Assembly (NCBI GenBank): GCA_965222655.1
Contig: CBDCUP010000022.1
Location: 1,612,001 to 1,676,000, forward strand
DNA: 64,000 nt
Direction of reading: 5' to 3'
Origin: CAUZIZ01 sp965222655
Lineage (GTDB): Bacteria > Acidobacteriota > UBA6911 > RPQK01 > JAJDTT01
Under the pieces are notes generated by a model, which saw nothing but the letters and a program-made list of their open reading frames with translations, ran no database searches and was not told the DNA's origin. The position numbers were made by a program, and so were the translations under genes. This document shows, in pieces, positions 19,644-29,310 of the stretch (positions within the stretch are counted from its first letter, which is position 1; each line of letters opens with the position of its first letter).

Positions 19644-21119
19644 ATGACAGAACGGCAGATTGGCAAGTTCACAGTCACAGTCGAAGATCCCCCGTTAGGC
19701 CAGGGAGGTATGGGCGTAGTCTACAAGGCCTTTGATCCCATGCTCAAAAGGCATGTCGCCATCAAGTTGATGCGTGGGGTGATCGGGGGAGACCAGGCTT
19801 TTGTGGATCGTTTTTACGAGGAAGCCCGCACAGCCGTGCGTCTCGAGCACCAAAACATCGTGGCGGTCTACGACATGGGGATGGACGGCGACGATCCTTA
19901 TATCGTGATGGAGTTTATTCCAGGCGAAGATCTCAAGACACTTATCGACGAACGAGCCTTCGTCCCCTTCCGCAAGAAGCTGCAGATCATCATTGACTTG
20001 TGTCTTGCCCTGGACCATGCCCATCTGAATGAGGTCATACATCGCGATGTCAAGCCAAGCAATGTTCGAATCAAGGACGACGGCAAGGTCAAGATCCTGG
20101 ACTTCGGAATTGCCAAAGTACCTTCGCTGGACCTGACTGCATCGGGTGTTCAAGTTGGGAGTCCCTACTACATGTCCCCGGAACAAATCAGGGGGAAGAA
20201 GCTTGACGGGCGCGCCGATCTCTGGTCTCTGGGTGTCATTCTTTACGAGCTTTTGACCTTCAGCCGACCGTTCGACGGCGAAGAAATTGTCGCCGTCCAG
20301 TGGAAGATCGTAAATGAGCCACATCCGCCTTTGAGTGATTGGCTCCCTGGCTGCTCTCCCTTGCTAGCCGGAATCATCGATCGGTCTCTCTCGAAAGAAA
20401 GGGAAGATCGATTCCGCTCGGGTGCCGACTTTGCAGAAGCGATTGGTGGCTTTCTGGAACAACTGCCCGCAGAGACAGAGGCTCTCGAGTCGCAGGTGAA
20501 ACCTCATCTAGCCCAGTTTCAAGGGTTTCTCGAACAGATCGAGGGCTGGGCGTCTTGGGACGTGGTCGATCTATCCCTTTTCGAGGTAGCCAAACCTGAG
20601 CGTGATGAAGACGATTATGGCGCGTTGCTGCAATGGAACAAGACCCTTCTCGAGTGCCTCCGGGCGGCCGAGCAGGCATGGAGTAAAATTGGTCCCTACC
20701 TGGAAGTATGGGAGAAGGCCAGAGAGCAATTCGCGGCCGAACGTTACCAAGACTGTCTACGATCGCTCGCTCGAATCCGCGAGCGTTTCCCCAGCAATTC
20801 GAAGGCAATTGAACTGGAAGCTGGATGTCGGGAGAGGCTGGAAGCCCCTAACCATGAGCCAACCGCTGATGTGTCCTCGAAGGAAGCTCGGAGACAGCGG
20901 CAAGACGAAGAACTTGGTGTCGTCGCCACTGCATCTGAGCCGGATCCCGATAGTCCAGAACGTTCGGCGGAAGCAGATAGGAGTGATGACGAGCTCAAAC
21001 CCGACGTCTCCGCGGGTAAGACGATCAAAATGGCAGCACCTGAGCGGGCAGAGGAGCCTGGTGACTCCGCCCAGCAAGTGTCGGAACATCAGCTTAGGGT
21101 CCCACTCGGGGATGGGTGA
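19644..21119 (+). CDS. Hanks-type Ser/Thr protein kinase (5' half of a split gene)
   Basis: 491 codons. Kinase domain at about residues 8-275: P-loop LGQGGMGVVYKAF, VAIKLM (Lys41), catalytic VIHRDVKPSN (Asp135), DFGIAK (153-158), and GSPYYMSPEQIRGKKLDGRA with the substrate-binding APE-like SPEQ. The remainder is helical with one TPR-like unit (AREQFAAERYQDCLRSLARI) and an acidic low-complexity tail. The stop comes from an inserted element (21120-21340); the same frame resumes beyond it with TPR repeats and a membrane segment, so this was one longer membrane-anchored kinase. The truncated kinase may still be soluble and active. Confidence 0.85.
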   Translation: MTERQIGKFTVTVEDPPLGQGGMGVVYKAFDPMLKRHVAIKLMRGVIGGDQAFVDRFYEEARTAVRLEHQNIVAVYDMGMDGDDPYIVMEFIPGEDLKTLIDERAFVPFRKKLQIIIDLCLALDHAHLNEVIHRDVKPSNVRIKDDGKVKILDFGIAKVPSLDLTASGVQVGSPYYMSPEQIRGKKLDGRADLWSLGVILYELLTFSRPFDGEEIVAVQWKIVNEPHPPLSDWLPGCSPLLAGIIDRSLSKEREDRFRSGADFAEAIGGFLEQLPAETEALESQVKPHLAQFQGFLEQIEGWASWDVVDLSLFEVAKPERDEDDYGALLQWNKTLLECLRAAEQAWSKIGPYLEVWEKAREQFAAERYQDCLRSLARIRERFPSNSKAIELEAGCRERLEAPNHEPTADVSSKEARRQRQDEELGVVATASEPDPDSPERSAEADRSDDELKPDVSAGKTIKMAAPERAEEPGDSAQQVSEHQLRVPLGDG

Positions 21120-21340
21120 ACCCCCTCGCCTTTAGGCGAAGCCTTCAGGAGGCTTGCTCCAGCAAGCCGGTGTGCGTAGGGAATGCAGTCGGCTAGCGTG
21201 AGGGTTGCTCGACGAATCGGCGAAGTGGTCGCCGAGCCGACTGATGGAGGGGGTCAAGCGAGGTGCCTGGATCGGAGGCGTGGGCTTTAGGCGACTTTAG
21301 TCGCAGGTCGAATCCACCGCCTTTAGGCGGTGGAGAGGTA
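21120..21340. mobile_element. IS605-like mini-element with TTTA-loop hairpins
   Basis: About 220 bp between two halves of a gene. It has three perfect stem-loops with TTTA loops: TCGCC/GGCGA (21127-21140), GCGAC/GTCGC (21291-21304) and CCACCGCC/GGCGGTGG (21314-21333), the last within CGAATCCACCGCC...GGAGAGGT. That layout (GAATCC-hairpin-GAGGTT) is the usual right end of IS200/IS605-IS1341 elements that carry tnpB. No tnpA or tnpB frame is present, so it is a non-autonomous derivative. IS605 elements make no target duplication, so edges are approximate. Confidence 0.55.
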
Positions 21341-22811
21341 GCTCAAGCTTGCCGAAAAGCTCAGCCTCGCTGAATCGTTTATTGACCAGGACGAAACGAA
21401 GTGTCTTCAGCTTTGCGACGAAGTCTTGGACTCGGATCCCGAACATCCTCGAGCTAAAGAAATTCGCGATCAGGTGCTGCAGGCACAGGCGCGGCGTCAG
21501 CGCCTTGACGATTTGTGGGTGGAAGCATCCCACCAACTGGAGAGCGGCGATCATTTGGCTTGTGTGGACACCGTATCGAAAGCGCTGGAGCTGCATCCGA
21601 GTAGCAGTCGGTTCACGGACATTCGGGATCAGGCCCAGGCTGAGTTGGACAAGAAACACAAGCAAAAGGAATTGGCAGCTGTCGCGACTGGTCACCTCGA
21701 AAACCAGGACTATGAGGCCGCTCAGAAGGTTGCAGCGGAAGGACTTCAGCTAGATCTGAATCACAGCAGGCTAAGAGAAATCCTCAGGCTTGCCGAAGAG
21801 GGCATTGCCGAGCAGGATCGTGTCGTCGGTCGGCCCCCCCGACGCAAACTGCTCTTGCCTGCAGTGGCTGCCTCTGTGCTTCTGGCTGTCGTCCTCCATT
21901 TTGCCCTGCGGGAGAAGGCCCCTGAGGTGGATCAGAAGCATGATGTCCTAGCCCAGCTTCCGACTGAACCAGCTTCCGGTGCCGATACTGAAATCGCCCA
22001 ACTCCTTGAAGGAGCCGAGGCAGATCTGCAGGCAAAGGGGCTCGCCCAATCGGCCAAGAAGGCGCAGGCGGTCTTGAATCTGTCGCCCAGTAACCGAAAG
22101 GCGCAGGATATCCTGGATAGGGTCAATCGGATCCAGATGGAGGTTGCTGAGGGCATCGAGCAGGGAAGACTGCTGATCGAGGCTGGCAACTTTCCTGAAG
22201 CGAGGCAGGTTCTCACGGCGGTGCTGGAGCTCGACCCTGAGAATAGCGACGCCCAAATGCTCGTGAGAGCCAGGCTCCCACAATTGACGCCTCAGCCTGC
22301 AGGTGACGCTGTGGCAGCGCTGCCAGAAGCGAGCGAGAAATCCAGGGACGCGGCGCCCGAGATGGCGGAAGCTGAAACCGCGGAGACGTCATCCGAAGGC
22401 TCTGCGACACCATCACGACCGGTCGGCGAAGCGGAGACGCAACTGACAGGCACGGAACGGACCAAGCGCGCTGCCGTCTCAGAACTGCTGATACGGTTGG
22501 AAGAGGCTTATGCGAGCAAGGACCTCGAGGCATTCGAGACGATCTGGCCAAGCCTTCCGGTATCGAGAAGGGACGCCTTGGAAGACAGCTTTCGGCGGGC
22601 TACTTCAATCGAAGTTAGTTTTCAGCTCATCGATGCCGAGTTCTCTGGCGTCACTGGAGTTGTTGTGGCCAACCGTAAGGATCGTTGGATGATGGAGGAT
22701 GGAAGTGGTGACAGTGAGATTAAGGTTCGCATCGAAGTCCGAAGGAGCGGGGAGTCTTGGGTGATTGACTCTCTCGAAACGAAGGACAAGGTGAGCATTA
22801 GCCTCGAGTAA
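21336..22811 (+). pseudogene. TPR and membrane half of the split kinase gene
   Basis: Open from after a TAG at about 21338 in the same frame as the kinase at 19644, but with no start except TTG 21426. It encodes LKLAEKLSLAESFIDQDETK, three or more TPR-like units (e.g. DHLACVDTVSKALELHPSSS), a single membrane span (LLLPAVAASVLLAVVLHFAL), further periplasmic TPR units, an acidic Ala/Glu linker, and an NTF2-like end (RLEEAYASKDLEAFETIWPS ... WVIDSLETKDKVSI). The original protein would have been cytoplasmic kinase, TPR, membrane span, external TPR and NTF2-like domain. Confidence 0.65.
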
Positions 22812-22871
22812 CAGACTCGCAGGGAAAGGCGTCATTTGTCAGACCTGCAAAAATGGAGACGACCCTCGGTA

Positions 22872-25800
22872 TCAACAGCCAGGTAGACCGCGGGTCTCCT
22901 CGTGTACCTTCCCCGAGGCAATGGTGACGTCAAATTCCAACGAGGCGCACGTCGGCTTACTGACCTTTACATAGTACTCACCAGCGGGCAGAGAGACGGC
23001 ACAGGGGGTTTGGGGGCAATCAGTCACAAATTCCCTCTGGTCTCCCTTTCGAAGAAGTGAGTCGACTTTGGCCCAGGGCAGAGTGTTGAGTCGGAGTTCC
23101 CCGGGCACGTCACACTGACTCTGAAGCTGCTGCAGCTGTTCGTTCTCCGGATCTAACTCAAGGCCATCGGCCACCGCCTGCAAACACGTCGAGTAATCCT
23201 CTGCTTTCAAGGCTGCCCGAGCTGTACCTATGCTTTCCGGAACGCGACACTGATTGTGGAACTGCTGCAGCTGTTCATTTCCCGGATCCAGCTCAAGGCC
23301 GTCGGCCACTGCGCCAAGGCAGCCTGGGTAATCTCCAGCTTCAAGAGATTCTGCTGCCAGAGCCACTATCTGAGAAACCTTTACGTAGTTCCAGACCTGC
23401 CAGCCAGTGTAAGCCAGAATCAATACTCCCGTGAGAACAGCGCCGAGCTTGACGAGCGGAGAAATCGGCGGCCCAGGCACAATGGAAGCCTCCGCTCTTT
23501 TCTTGATCTGACTGGCTTCTGCATTGCTATGGTCCAAATCGAGGATGCTGTCAGCTGCCTTCAGCACCTTCCGATAGTTTTCCGTCTTCAGCTGCTCTCG
23601 TGCCGTCCGCAGAAGCCTGGCAATCGCTTCTTCGATCTTTTTCGATTCACGCTGGGCCAGTCCCTCGAGCTCCTCCAAACGACGGCACTCGCGATCCATG
23701 CTGAGGGCCCGCTCGACAGCCGCCTGCGCAAGCGGGAGAGCTTCCCCGATAGACTTGAGGCAAGCCGTGTAATTCCGAGCTTGGTAATCTTCTTCAGCCT
23801 CACCAAGTAAGACCGAAACCCTTTCCTCGACTCGAGCCGCCGCCTCTTGTTTGATTCGCAGTGTCTCGTTGTTTTGGGGATCCTGAGCAAGAATCTCCTC
23901 GAGGACTTCGAGAACTTTGGGATAGTTCTTTAGTTGGAACAGCTGCCGTGCTTGGGTCAGCAGTTTCTCGACTTCTGCGAGGACTTTGTCGGCCTGAGTC
24001 CGAAGTAGTACTAGCGTTTCATTTCCGGAGTCAAGCTTCAGCCCCTCCTCAGCTGATTCCAGGACCTTGAGGTAGTCCTGGTGCTCGAAGGCTTCCTGGG
24101 CTGTGACTGAAAACTGTGCGATTCTGGCCCGATTCCGAAGCCCCCGGAGTACATCATTAGCGGGATCGAGTTCCAGACCTTCTGCGACTTGCTCCAAAGC
24201 CCGGGCGTAGTCCTCGCTCTCAAAGGCTTCCCGAGCTGTGGCCGTACACTGGGAGACGGTGGAACGAATCCGAAGCTGTTGCAGGGTCTGATTGCCGGGA
24301 TCGAGCTTCAGGCCCTCGGTGGTTGCCTCCTGAACCGCCGGGTGGTCCTCACGCTCAAGGGCTTCCTGGGCCGTGGCTGTACACTGAGCGACCTTGGAAC
24401 GAATCTGAAGCTGTTGAAGTGTTTCATTGTCCGGATCGAGTTCCAGGCCTTGGGCTGATGCCCTCAGGGTCCCGGGGTGGTCTCCCCCCTCGAAGGCGTC
24501 CTCGGCGGCGGTCGTAAACTGGGCCACCTTGGTTCGGGTTCGAAGCTCTTGCAGTGCTTCATTGTCCGGATCGAGCTTAAGGCCCTCCGCGATTGCATCT
24601 AGGCCCCCAGAAAGGTCCTCGCGGTCAAAGGCGTCCTGAGCCGCTACGGTAAACTGGGCCAACTTGGCCCGAGTCTGAAGCTGCGGCAGCTCGTCATTGT
24701 CCGGATCGAGCTTCAGACCCTCGGCGACTGCCTCCAGACAACCCTCGAAGTCGGCGGCCCCGAATGCCGCCCAGGCTTCGGCCAACCGCTCTGCCACCTT
24801 TGCCCGATTCTCAAGCCTCTGCAGTTCTTCTGGGTCCTTTGGCGCCTCCGCCTGATCTTTCAGGTCCCTTATTTGTTGAACTGCCTGCTTCAGAGCAAGT
24901 AGTTCTTCATTCTCTGTATCCAGCTCCAGTCCTTTTGACAGCGACTCCAGGCAAGCGTCGTAGTCCCCTGCCTCCAACGCGATCCGAGCTGTGGCGGCGA
25001 GCTGGGCGACTTGAGCCTGATCCCGAAGGCGGAGCAGTGCTTCATCTTCCGGGTCGATGCTCAACCCTTCGGCTACCGCGTCCAAACATCCCCGGTAGTC
25101 ATCGGCGTCGAGCGCCAGCTGGGCTGCGAGCAGCTGCTCTCCGGCTTGCGCCCGGATCTGAAGCTGCTGCAGTACTTCATCTTCCGGATCGAGCTTAAGC
25201 CCCTCAGCTATCGCCTCCAGACACCCCTGATAGTCCCGGGTCTGGAGCGCCGTCTGAGCTGCGAGCAGCCGCTCGCCTGCTTGTGCCCGATGCAGAAGAT
25301 TCAGCAGTTCCTCATGCTCGGGATCGAGCTTCAGGCCCCCCGCTACTGCCTCCAGGCTGTCTGGGAAGTTTCCTTGATCGAGAGCCTCCCGAGCAGAGGC
25401 CGTATACTGGGCCACTCTGGCTCGTTTCCGAAGCTCGAGAAGTTCCTCATGTTCGGGATCGAGTTTCAGCCCTTTCGCTGTCGCCTCAAGACATCCGGCG
25501 TAGTCCTTGGCTTCCAAGGCTGCTTGCGCTGCGACCCACCGTTGCCCTACTTTTGCTCGATCGCGAAGCCGCAGCAGTTCCTCATTTTCGGGATCCAGCT
25601 TCAGTGCTTCCGCTACCGTTTCAAAGCAGCCCGGATAATCCCTGGCCTCGAAGGCAGCTTGGGCTGCGAGCAGCTGCTCCCCGGCCAGGGCCCGATCGCG
25701 AAGCCGAAGTAGATCCCCGCTTTCGGAATCTAGCTCCAGCCCTTCCGCAGCCGCCGCAAGACAGGCTGCGTAGTTGTTCGCCTCCAACTCTGTCCGGGCT

Positions 25801-27202
25801 AAGGCTGCGCACTGGGCCCCCTTCGCCCGGTCCCGAATGCGTACGAGTGCGTCCTGTTCGGGATCCAGCTTCAGCCCTTCCGCTGCGGCCTCCAGGCAAC
25901 CAGTGTAGTTCTTCGCCTCGAACGCCTCCTGAGCTTGAGCTGCAAATTGGGCTACTTGCGCCCGATCTTGAAGCCGCAGCAGTCCCTCATGCTCGGGATC
26001 CAGCTCCAGCCCTTCGGCCACGGCTTTCAGGCTACCTGCGTAATCCTCCACTTCCAGAGCTGCCTGAGCCACCGCTCCAATCTGTTCTACCTTTGCCCGA
26101 TCCCGAAGCCCTAGCAATTCCTCCAGCTCTGGGTCAAGCTTGAGCCCTTCCGCTAAGGCCTCCTGACAGCCGACAAGGTCCTTGGCCTCGAACGCCGTCT
26201 GAGCTGCGACCAACCACTCCCTAGCCTGAGTCTGATCCCGCAGTCGCAGGAGCTGTTTATGCTGAGGGTCTAGCTTCAGCCCTTCCGCTACGACCTCCAA
26301 GCAACCCGAGTAGTCCCCGGCCTCGAACGCGATTTGAGCTGCAGCGAACCGCTGACCCGCTTTTGCCTGATCCCGCAGCCGCAGCAGACCTTCATTCTCG
26401 GGATCCAGCTCTAGTCCCTTTTGTACCGTCTCTAGACAATCTCCGTAGTCCCCTGCACCTAGGGACTCGGAAGCTGAGTCCGCACACTGCGCCACTTTGG
26501 TACGATCTCGGAGCTGTATTAGCTCTTCATTCTCGGGTTCGAGCTTCAGCCCCTCCGCGACCGCCTGCGAACATCGTTGGAAGTCGGCGGACCCGAACGC
26601 AGCCCAGGCCTGGGCGAGACGCTCCGCCACTTTGGCTCGATTCTCGAGTTGCTGCAGCTCTGCCGGTTCTTCCGGCTGCCACCCTTGTTCTCTAAGGCTT
26701 CGTATCTCCTGAATCGCTCGCTCCAGGGCGAGGAGTTCTTCATTCTCCGAATCCAGCTCTAGACCTTCGGCTACCACCTCCAGGCAATCTTCGTAGTTTT
26801 GTGTTTCGAGGGAGGCTCTCGCAGAGGCGGTAAGTTCCTCGACCTTTTGCTGTCGAGCCGAGACTCCTTCTGCTTCTTGCTGAAGTCGGGCAGCTTCCTG
26901 GTGGTTCCCCTCGAGCAAAAGTATTTGCTGGGTCAACTGTGAAACTGATGTGTAGTCTTTGGCCTTCTGGGCTCGATAGGCTTGAGTTAGCAGGTTTTCG
27001 ATTTCACGCCTTTTCTCAAGTACGGATCTGGTCTCCTCGCGGAGTGATTTGGCTTCCTGGTGATCCGGTTTCAGCTGCAGTATCTGTTCGGCTACTTCAA
27101 CGGCGACCTCGAGGTCTTCGGCTTCAACGGCAGCTCTCGCCGCGTCGAGCAATTCCGTGACTCTCTGGGAGACCCTGGTGGCTTCCTCGACCAAACTTTT
27201 TA
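22872..27202 (-). pseudogene. Giant TPR-array and PEGA-like half of a split kinase gene
   Basis: About 1,440 codons. I count about 27 units of a 45-residue repeat with consensus A-x-x-A-F-E-A-x-D-Y-x-G-C-L-E-A-V-A-E-G-L-K-L-D-P-E-N-E-E-L-L-x-L-R-D-R-A-K. A membrane span (GAVLTGVLILAYTGWQVWNY) precedes the last two repeats, and the end (CPQTPCAVSLPAGEYYVKVS) is PEGA-like. A start is available only inside the inserted 317-bp element. Removing that element plus one 8-bp duplication joins it in frame to the kinase at 27520-29016. Confidence 0.75.
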
Positions 27203-27519
27203 GGGTCATCCGGTAAATGGGGAGGTGGGGACGTGGTTGGCACCTTCCGGATCCCAAATCTGCTCCCCGTTCGCTTGTCCATATAGTCGGCTGCAGTAGC
27301 AGAGGCCGTGGGAACTGTGGAAAACTCCGAGCGACATCGAACCGGGCCAGCAAGCCCGTGATACGGAGTTTTCCAAGCGCTGTGCGAACGGTGGAAAAAC
27401 AACTGCGAGCACTTGCCAGTTCTCCTCTAGAACTACTTGTTTTTCCACGGTTTGCATAGTGCGGCAGTTTCCATGGCCTGCCTTTGACTGGCGGCACCTC
27501 CCCATTTACCGGATGAACC
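27203..27519 (-). mobile_element. 317-bp mini-element, copy 1
   Basis: Ends are inverted repeats of about 25 bp (GGTTCATCCGGTAAATGGGG / GGGTCATCCGGTAAATGGGG, then AGGTG). It is flanked by an 8-bp target duplication, ACTTTTTA (27195-27202 and 27520-27527). No transposase is encoded. Its interior is essentially identical to the copy at 41315-41631, which also is 317 bp long. A non-autonomous element mobilised by some transposase making 8-bp duplications; the family was not identified. Confidence 0.85.
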
Positions 27520-29016
27520 ACTTTTTATCTCCCGAGCTCGGGTTTCAATCGCTTGGGGAAGCTCTGGAGACACATCGGATAACTGCGCCAATGTTTCAAC
27601 AGCCGCCGGATAGTGTTCCTGTTCCAGTGAAGTTTCGGCTTTCTCCAGGATGCCTCTCGCCTTTGAGTAAATCTCGACGATTTGCTGATCGGCGCGCCAG
27701 CGACTCACTTCCGCGTCAATCAGCTCCTGGTGGCGGTCCGCGGGTTGGCCCAGGATCCAGCCACATTTGACCGTCAGGTTTTGAGCGGTGGGGTTGCCGC
27801 TATCCAGAGCTTGGATCTTGTCGAGAAGCTGCAGACAAGATGCAAGATTTCCACTCTCAAAGGCGTCCCCAGTCTTGGAGAAAAGGTCGAATAGTGGATC
27901 GGCTCTATCCGTGTCATCTTGGAGGAGGTTCCACCAACGAAACAGTTCGTTGTGGGTCTCCAGAAAGGCACCGTAGTCGGGTTTCTGGATTAGGATTGTG
28001 TCATCCGGATTGATCCCTTTGGCGAAGATGGAACCCTCCAGAATGAGCGGAATCCTTGAACTGTTTGCTCGGTAGCGCCAGTTTCGAAGCTGTTCCTGGA
28101 GTCGCCTGTTTTCTGAGGCTACTTCCAGCTCCTGGGAGTCCAGCAGTCGGAGGAAACCTGACAGAGAGTTGGCCATCTCCTCGGCAGTAGAGAAGCGTTG
28201 TATGGGCTCTTTTGCCAGTGCACGATCGACAATTTGCTCGAGTTCTTTGGCACAGGCTGGTAAGAACTCCGTCAGAGGCGGGTAGGGTTTGTGGCGAATC
28301 TTATCCACCAGCGGAATCATCTCTCCCTCGAAGGGTCGGCGATAACCAATGACTTCGTAGAGGACTACCCCGGTGCTCCAGATATCACTCCGGCCGTCCA
28401 AATCCGCGGATCCCTCCAGCTGTTCCGGCGACATATAAGGCAGCGTTCCGATAATCATTCCTCCAACGTTCGTTGTAGCTTCACGAACCCGTGCCACGCC
28501 AAAGTCGAGGATCTTTGAAGGGCCCTCGTTGGTGATGAAAATATTCTCGGGCTTGATATCCCGATGAATCACCGGCTCCTCGTCTTGCTGGCCTCGTCTG
28601 TGGGCACGGGCGAGTCCGTGACAGACTTGAACGATGATCTCTAATCTCTTCTTGAAGCTGAAACGACGGCGTTCGTGGGAGGGCAATTCAGCCGGCGAGG
28701 ATTGCTGAAGCCTCTCCTTCAAGTTCACGCCCTCCAGGAACTCCATCACGATGAAGGCTTCTCCCTCCTTGGTGACGTCGTAATCTAGGATCGTGACGAT
28801 GTTGGCGTGATCCCGAAATCTGGCAGCAGACGAAGCCTCCCAAAAGAATCTCCGTCGGGCCTCGTTATCCGAGGCGATTTCTCGGTTCATCACCTTGATC
28901 GCAACCGGACAGGCCAATCTCGTATCGTGGGCCCGGTAAACCTGTCCCATAGCGCCCACGCCTAGCGGAACGCTGCGGTCTAGGACGTACCTATCTAAGA
29001 ACTTTTCCTCTGCCAT
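27433..29016 (-). CDS. Hanks-type Ser/Thr protein kinase (5' half of the giant gene)
   Basis: Start chosen at ATG 29016 (MAEEKFLDRYVLDRSVPLGV) rather than 29109, because the longer leader is translated repeat DNA. Kinase domain residues 10-290: GVGAMGQVYRAH, VAIKVM (Lys41), VIHRDIKPEN (Asp153), DFGVAR (171-176), GTLPYMSPEQLEG. A helical stretch with TPR-like units follows (AFESGNLASCLQLLDKIQAL). The last 29 residues (GSSGKWGGAASQRQAMETAA...) come from the mini-element. The natural continuation is the TPR array at 27202-22872: REIK then SLVEEATRVSQRV. Confidence 0.85.
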   Translation of the reverse strand: MAEEKFLDRYVLDRSVPLGVGAMGQVYRAHDTRLACPVAIKVMNREIASDNEARRRFFWEASSAARFRDHANIVTILDYDVTKEGEAFIVMEFLEGVNLKERLQQSSPAELPSHERRRFSFKKRLEIIVQVCHGLARAHRRGQQDEEPVIHRDIKPENIFITNEGPSKILDFGVARVREATTNVGGMIIGTLPYMSPEQLEGSADLDGRSDIWSTGVVLYEVIGYRRPFEGEMIPLVDKIRHKPYPPLTEFLPACAKELEQIVDRALAKEPIQRFSTAEEMANSLSGFLRLLDSQELEVASENRRLQEQLRNWRYRANSSRIPLILEGSIFAKGINPDDTILIQKPDYGAFLETHNELFRWWNLLQDDTDRADPLFDLFSKTGDAFESGNLASCLQLLDKIQALDSGNPTAQNLTVKCGWILGQPADRHQELIDAEVSRWRADQQIVEIYSKARGILEKAETSLEQEHYPAAVETLAQLSDVSPELPQAIETRAREIKSGSSGKWGGAASQRQAMETAALCKPWKNK

Positions 29017-29040
29017 CTGGACAATCGTATCCGTTGGGGG

Positions 29041-29300
29041 CGGTGAGCAGTCAGCAGTGAACAGTGAGCAGTGAGCAAGTGAGCAAGTGAGCAAGTGAAG
29101 AGGGAACAATCAAAAGTGGCAGCAACCACCTGAGGGCGCTATTAACGAAAGGCATTCTCTGGTTCCAGGGAGTAAGGATTGAGAACCAGGCTACTCGCTG
29201 CCTTTAGTTCACTATTTACTATTCATTTCGTCTCACCGCTCATTTCTCACTGCTCACTTGCTCTCACTGCTCACTTGCTCTCACTGCTCACTGCTCACTG
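29041..29300. repeat. Heptamer arrays (GTGAGCA / CTCACTG) in opposite orientation upstream of the kinase
   Basis: 29041-29098 is an imperfect GTGAGCA(A) array and 29226-29300 is the complementary CACTGCT(T)/CTCACTG array, so the two could pair into a long hairpin with about 130 bp between. A third array of the same type is at 61859-61943. The kinase promoter must lie in or between these arrays. Confidence 0.7.
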
Positions 29301-29310
29301 CGACCACAGA

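Noticed and set aside
29041..29300. Short regular repeats considered as a CRISPR array
   Set aside because: Units are 7-8 bp and contiguous, without spacers of constant length, and no cas gene is in the window.
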